This document shows positions 22,198-22,711 of a DNA stretch of 22,711 nt, in pieces; the stretch's first letter is position 1, and each line of letters opens with the position of its first letter. The DNA is taken from assembly GCA_031257955.1 (NCBI GenBank), contig JAIRNQ010000201.1, forward strand, positions 1-22,711, written 5' to 3'. The notes beneath the pieces are model-generated. The model did not search any database. It was given only the letters and a program-made list of their open reading frames with translations, and had not been told where the DNA came from. Made by a program: the position numbers and the translations under genes. Source of the DNA: Deltaproteobacteria bacterium (GTDB lineage Bacteria > Desulfobacterota > Desulfarculia > Adiutricales > Adiutricaceae).

Positions 22198-22441
22198 TTT
22201 TTAACTATTTTTTTTCTTTTTACAGAGACTAAATAGCACCAAAGTTGGGTTTTTGTTGGTAATAACGATGTATCCGTTCTCGGAAATTCTCCCTACCTCC
22301 TTCGTCTTACCCATCGAATGTCCATTTCCCACAAGCGATATGGCCCAGGTAGATATTATCCCAGAAGTAAGCTGAAAAGGTTAAAAAACTTAAGAGGAAC
22401 TTGGATACTTGGAGCGTTGAGTTGCGCCAAGTCTTTTTTTT
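22198..22441 (+). ncRNA. Possible small RNA with anti-Shine-Dalgarno-like segment
   Basis: The limits are inferred from the candidate promoter and the terminator. Inside is TCTCCCTACCTCCTTCGTC, whose ACCTCCTT (22295-22302) is identical to the anti-Shine-Dalgarno end of 16S rRNA. It sits in the loop enclosed by CGATG (22266-22270) and CATCG (22312-22316). Many trans-acting small RNAs expose C/U-rich loops that pair with ribosome binding sites. The alternative is a short peptide gene (22268-22375) or the 3' end of a decayed gene. Confidence 0.25.
22407..22441 (+). terminator. Intrinsic terminator
   Basis: ACTTGG (22407-22412) pairs with CCAAGT (22427-22432). Two further pairs (CG/CG) beyond a 2-nt bulge extend the stem around an 8-nt loop, and C plus eight T residues follow (22434-22441). 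It is oriented for + strand transcription and lies 471 nt after the last upstream stop, so it probably ends a separate transcript. Confidence 0.7.
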
Positions 22442-22553
22442 AGGTATTCTGGGCAAAACCTTCCGAGGCCGGAACTATTTCGTCTCCCGCTTCCTTTTCA
22501 AATTTCTGGCCGTAGGCTATCGGAATCGTTTATGTATATTTTGCGAGATTAAA

Positions 22554-22711
22554 ATGTCCACAAACCTACCCAAGTCGTTTAACACCGCCGGTCCTTGCGT
22601 CCCATCGAAGCACTACATGTTGCCATCTTTGCCTCGGGTGCCGGATATCCGTGACTTGATATCAGGCGAATTTTATTTCGTCCTCCACGCCCCCCGCCAG
22701 TCCGGCAAGAC
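22554..22711 (+). CDS. AAA-ATPase-like / PD-(D/E)XK family protein, N-terminal fragment (3' truncated)
   Basis: The first 52 codons of a gene that runs off the window. The N-terminus carries FNTAGPCVPSKHYMLPSLPR, then FYFVLHAPRQSGKT at the window edge. This is the opening of the AAA-ATPase-like family that usually continues into a C-terminal PD-(D/E)XK nuclease-like domain (about 500-600 residues). The visible Walker A is APRQSGKT. These proteins occur in many copies in some gut and host-associated bacteria; their function is not established, and a mobile or defence role has been suggested. The upstream ribosome binding site is weak (GCGAGATTAAA). Codon use here is less GC-biased than in the genes to the left, and it follows an AT-rich gap, so it may be a later arrival. 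Confidence 0.75.
   Translation, partial: MSTNLPKSFNTAGPCVPSKHYMLPSLPRVPDIRDLISGEFYFVLHAPRQSGK

Larger units (their letters stand above)
21937..22553. other. 617-nt gap between family member 4 and the last gene
   Basis: The first 140 nt are GC-rich and full of CCAGGCCC-like repeats plus a stem-loop. From about 22080 the sequence becomes strongly AT-rich to about 22230, then mixed. It holds a candidate promoter, a pyrimidine-rich anti-Shine-Dalgarno-like stretch, and a good intrinsic terminator at 22407-22441. A 35-codon frame (ATG 22268 to TGA 22375) matches nothing I know. Nothing clear lies between 22442 and the last gene. Confidence 0.5.

Noticed and set aside
22407..22430. Sigma54 (-24/-12) promoter in TTGGAGCGTTGAGTTGC
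   Set aside because: The GG to GC spacing is 11, not the required 10, and the segment is better explained as the stem of the terminator.
1..22711. CRISPR array, tRNA or rRNA genes, insertion sequence ends
   Set aside because: I looked for evenly spaced direct repeats with unique spacers, tRNA cloverleaf signatures and transposase motifs and saw none. The tandem repeats found are in-frame protein repeats or short degenerate units.
1..22711. Frequent GGCC tetranucleotides
   Set aside because: A hand count in one 300-nt stretch (18001-18300) gave 7 against about 3 expected at that GC content. Frequent GCC, GGC and CTG-GCC codons explain most of this, so I do not treat it as a signal.

Overview
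The window is 22.7 kb of GC-rich DNA (mostly about 60% GC, with AT-rich gaps) from a Gram-negative bacterium. Every credible gene reads on the + strand. A sigma54-type response regulator, a class 1B PyrK/PyrD pair, a YihY/BrkB membrane protein and a run of large predicted periplasmic proteins suit the former Deltaproteobacteria (Desulfobacterota). That placement is inference; there is no rRNA or marker gene to fix it. The last gene, an AAA-ATPase-like/PD-(D/E)XK type, is a family I recall as abundant in gut and host-associated bacteria, which is weak evidence only.

Left third (1-7.6 kb) is mostly housekeeping: the tail of a membrane protein, a RimI-like GNAT acetyltransferase, an NtrC/NtrX-type response regulator overlapping a yihY/brkB gene, a malate/lactate dehydrogenase with an unusual low-complexity insert, a YfiH/PgeF-type purine nucleoside phosphorylase ('laccase domain'), and pyrK-pyrD for the dihydroorotate step of pyrimidine synthesis.

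The right two thirds (7.7-21.9 kb) hold the unusual part. Four genes encode large proteins with one N-terminal membrane span and a long, probably periplasmic, beta-rich region. Three of them, and both halves of the 1525-residue member, share a motif after the membrane span (F-x3-[ML]-[ND]...G/N-x-[WY]). All five domain copies end in a similar C-terminal module (about ...NG-x-P-[PIVL]-x-L). I do not recognise this family; it resembles AsmA/YdgA-type proteins in architecture only. The 1525-residue protein also carries about 290 residues of Pro/Gly/Tyr/Gln repeats before its membrane span. Lying among these genes is a 1082-residue protein that aligns along its length with superfamily 1 helicases carrying a PLD domain and zinc ribbons, but with Walker A, Walker B and other ATPase motifs, and the HKD motif, replaced: an apparent pseudo-helicase in an intact frame.

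The gaps hold two good intrinsic terminators (after the first family gene, and before the last gene), several stem-loops without U-tracts, a degenerate AT-rich array of 13-14 bp period, and a possible small RNA carrying an anti-Shine-Dalgarno-like sequence. The family genes are separated by about 105-330 nt, so they need not be one operon; the first ends in a terminator. A common role in envelope biogenesis is plausible for the four membrane-anchored proteins, but nothing in the sequence gives a substrate.
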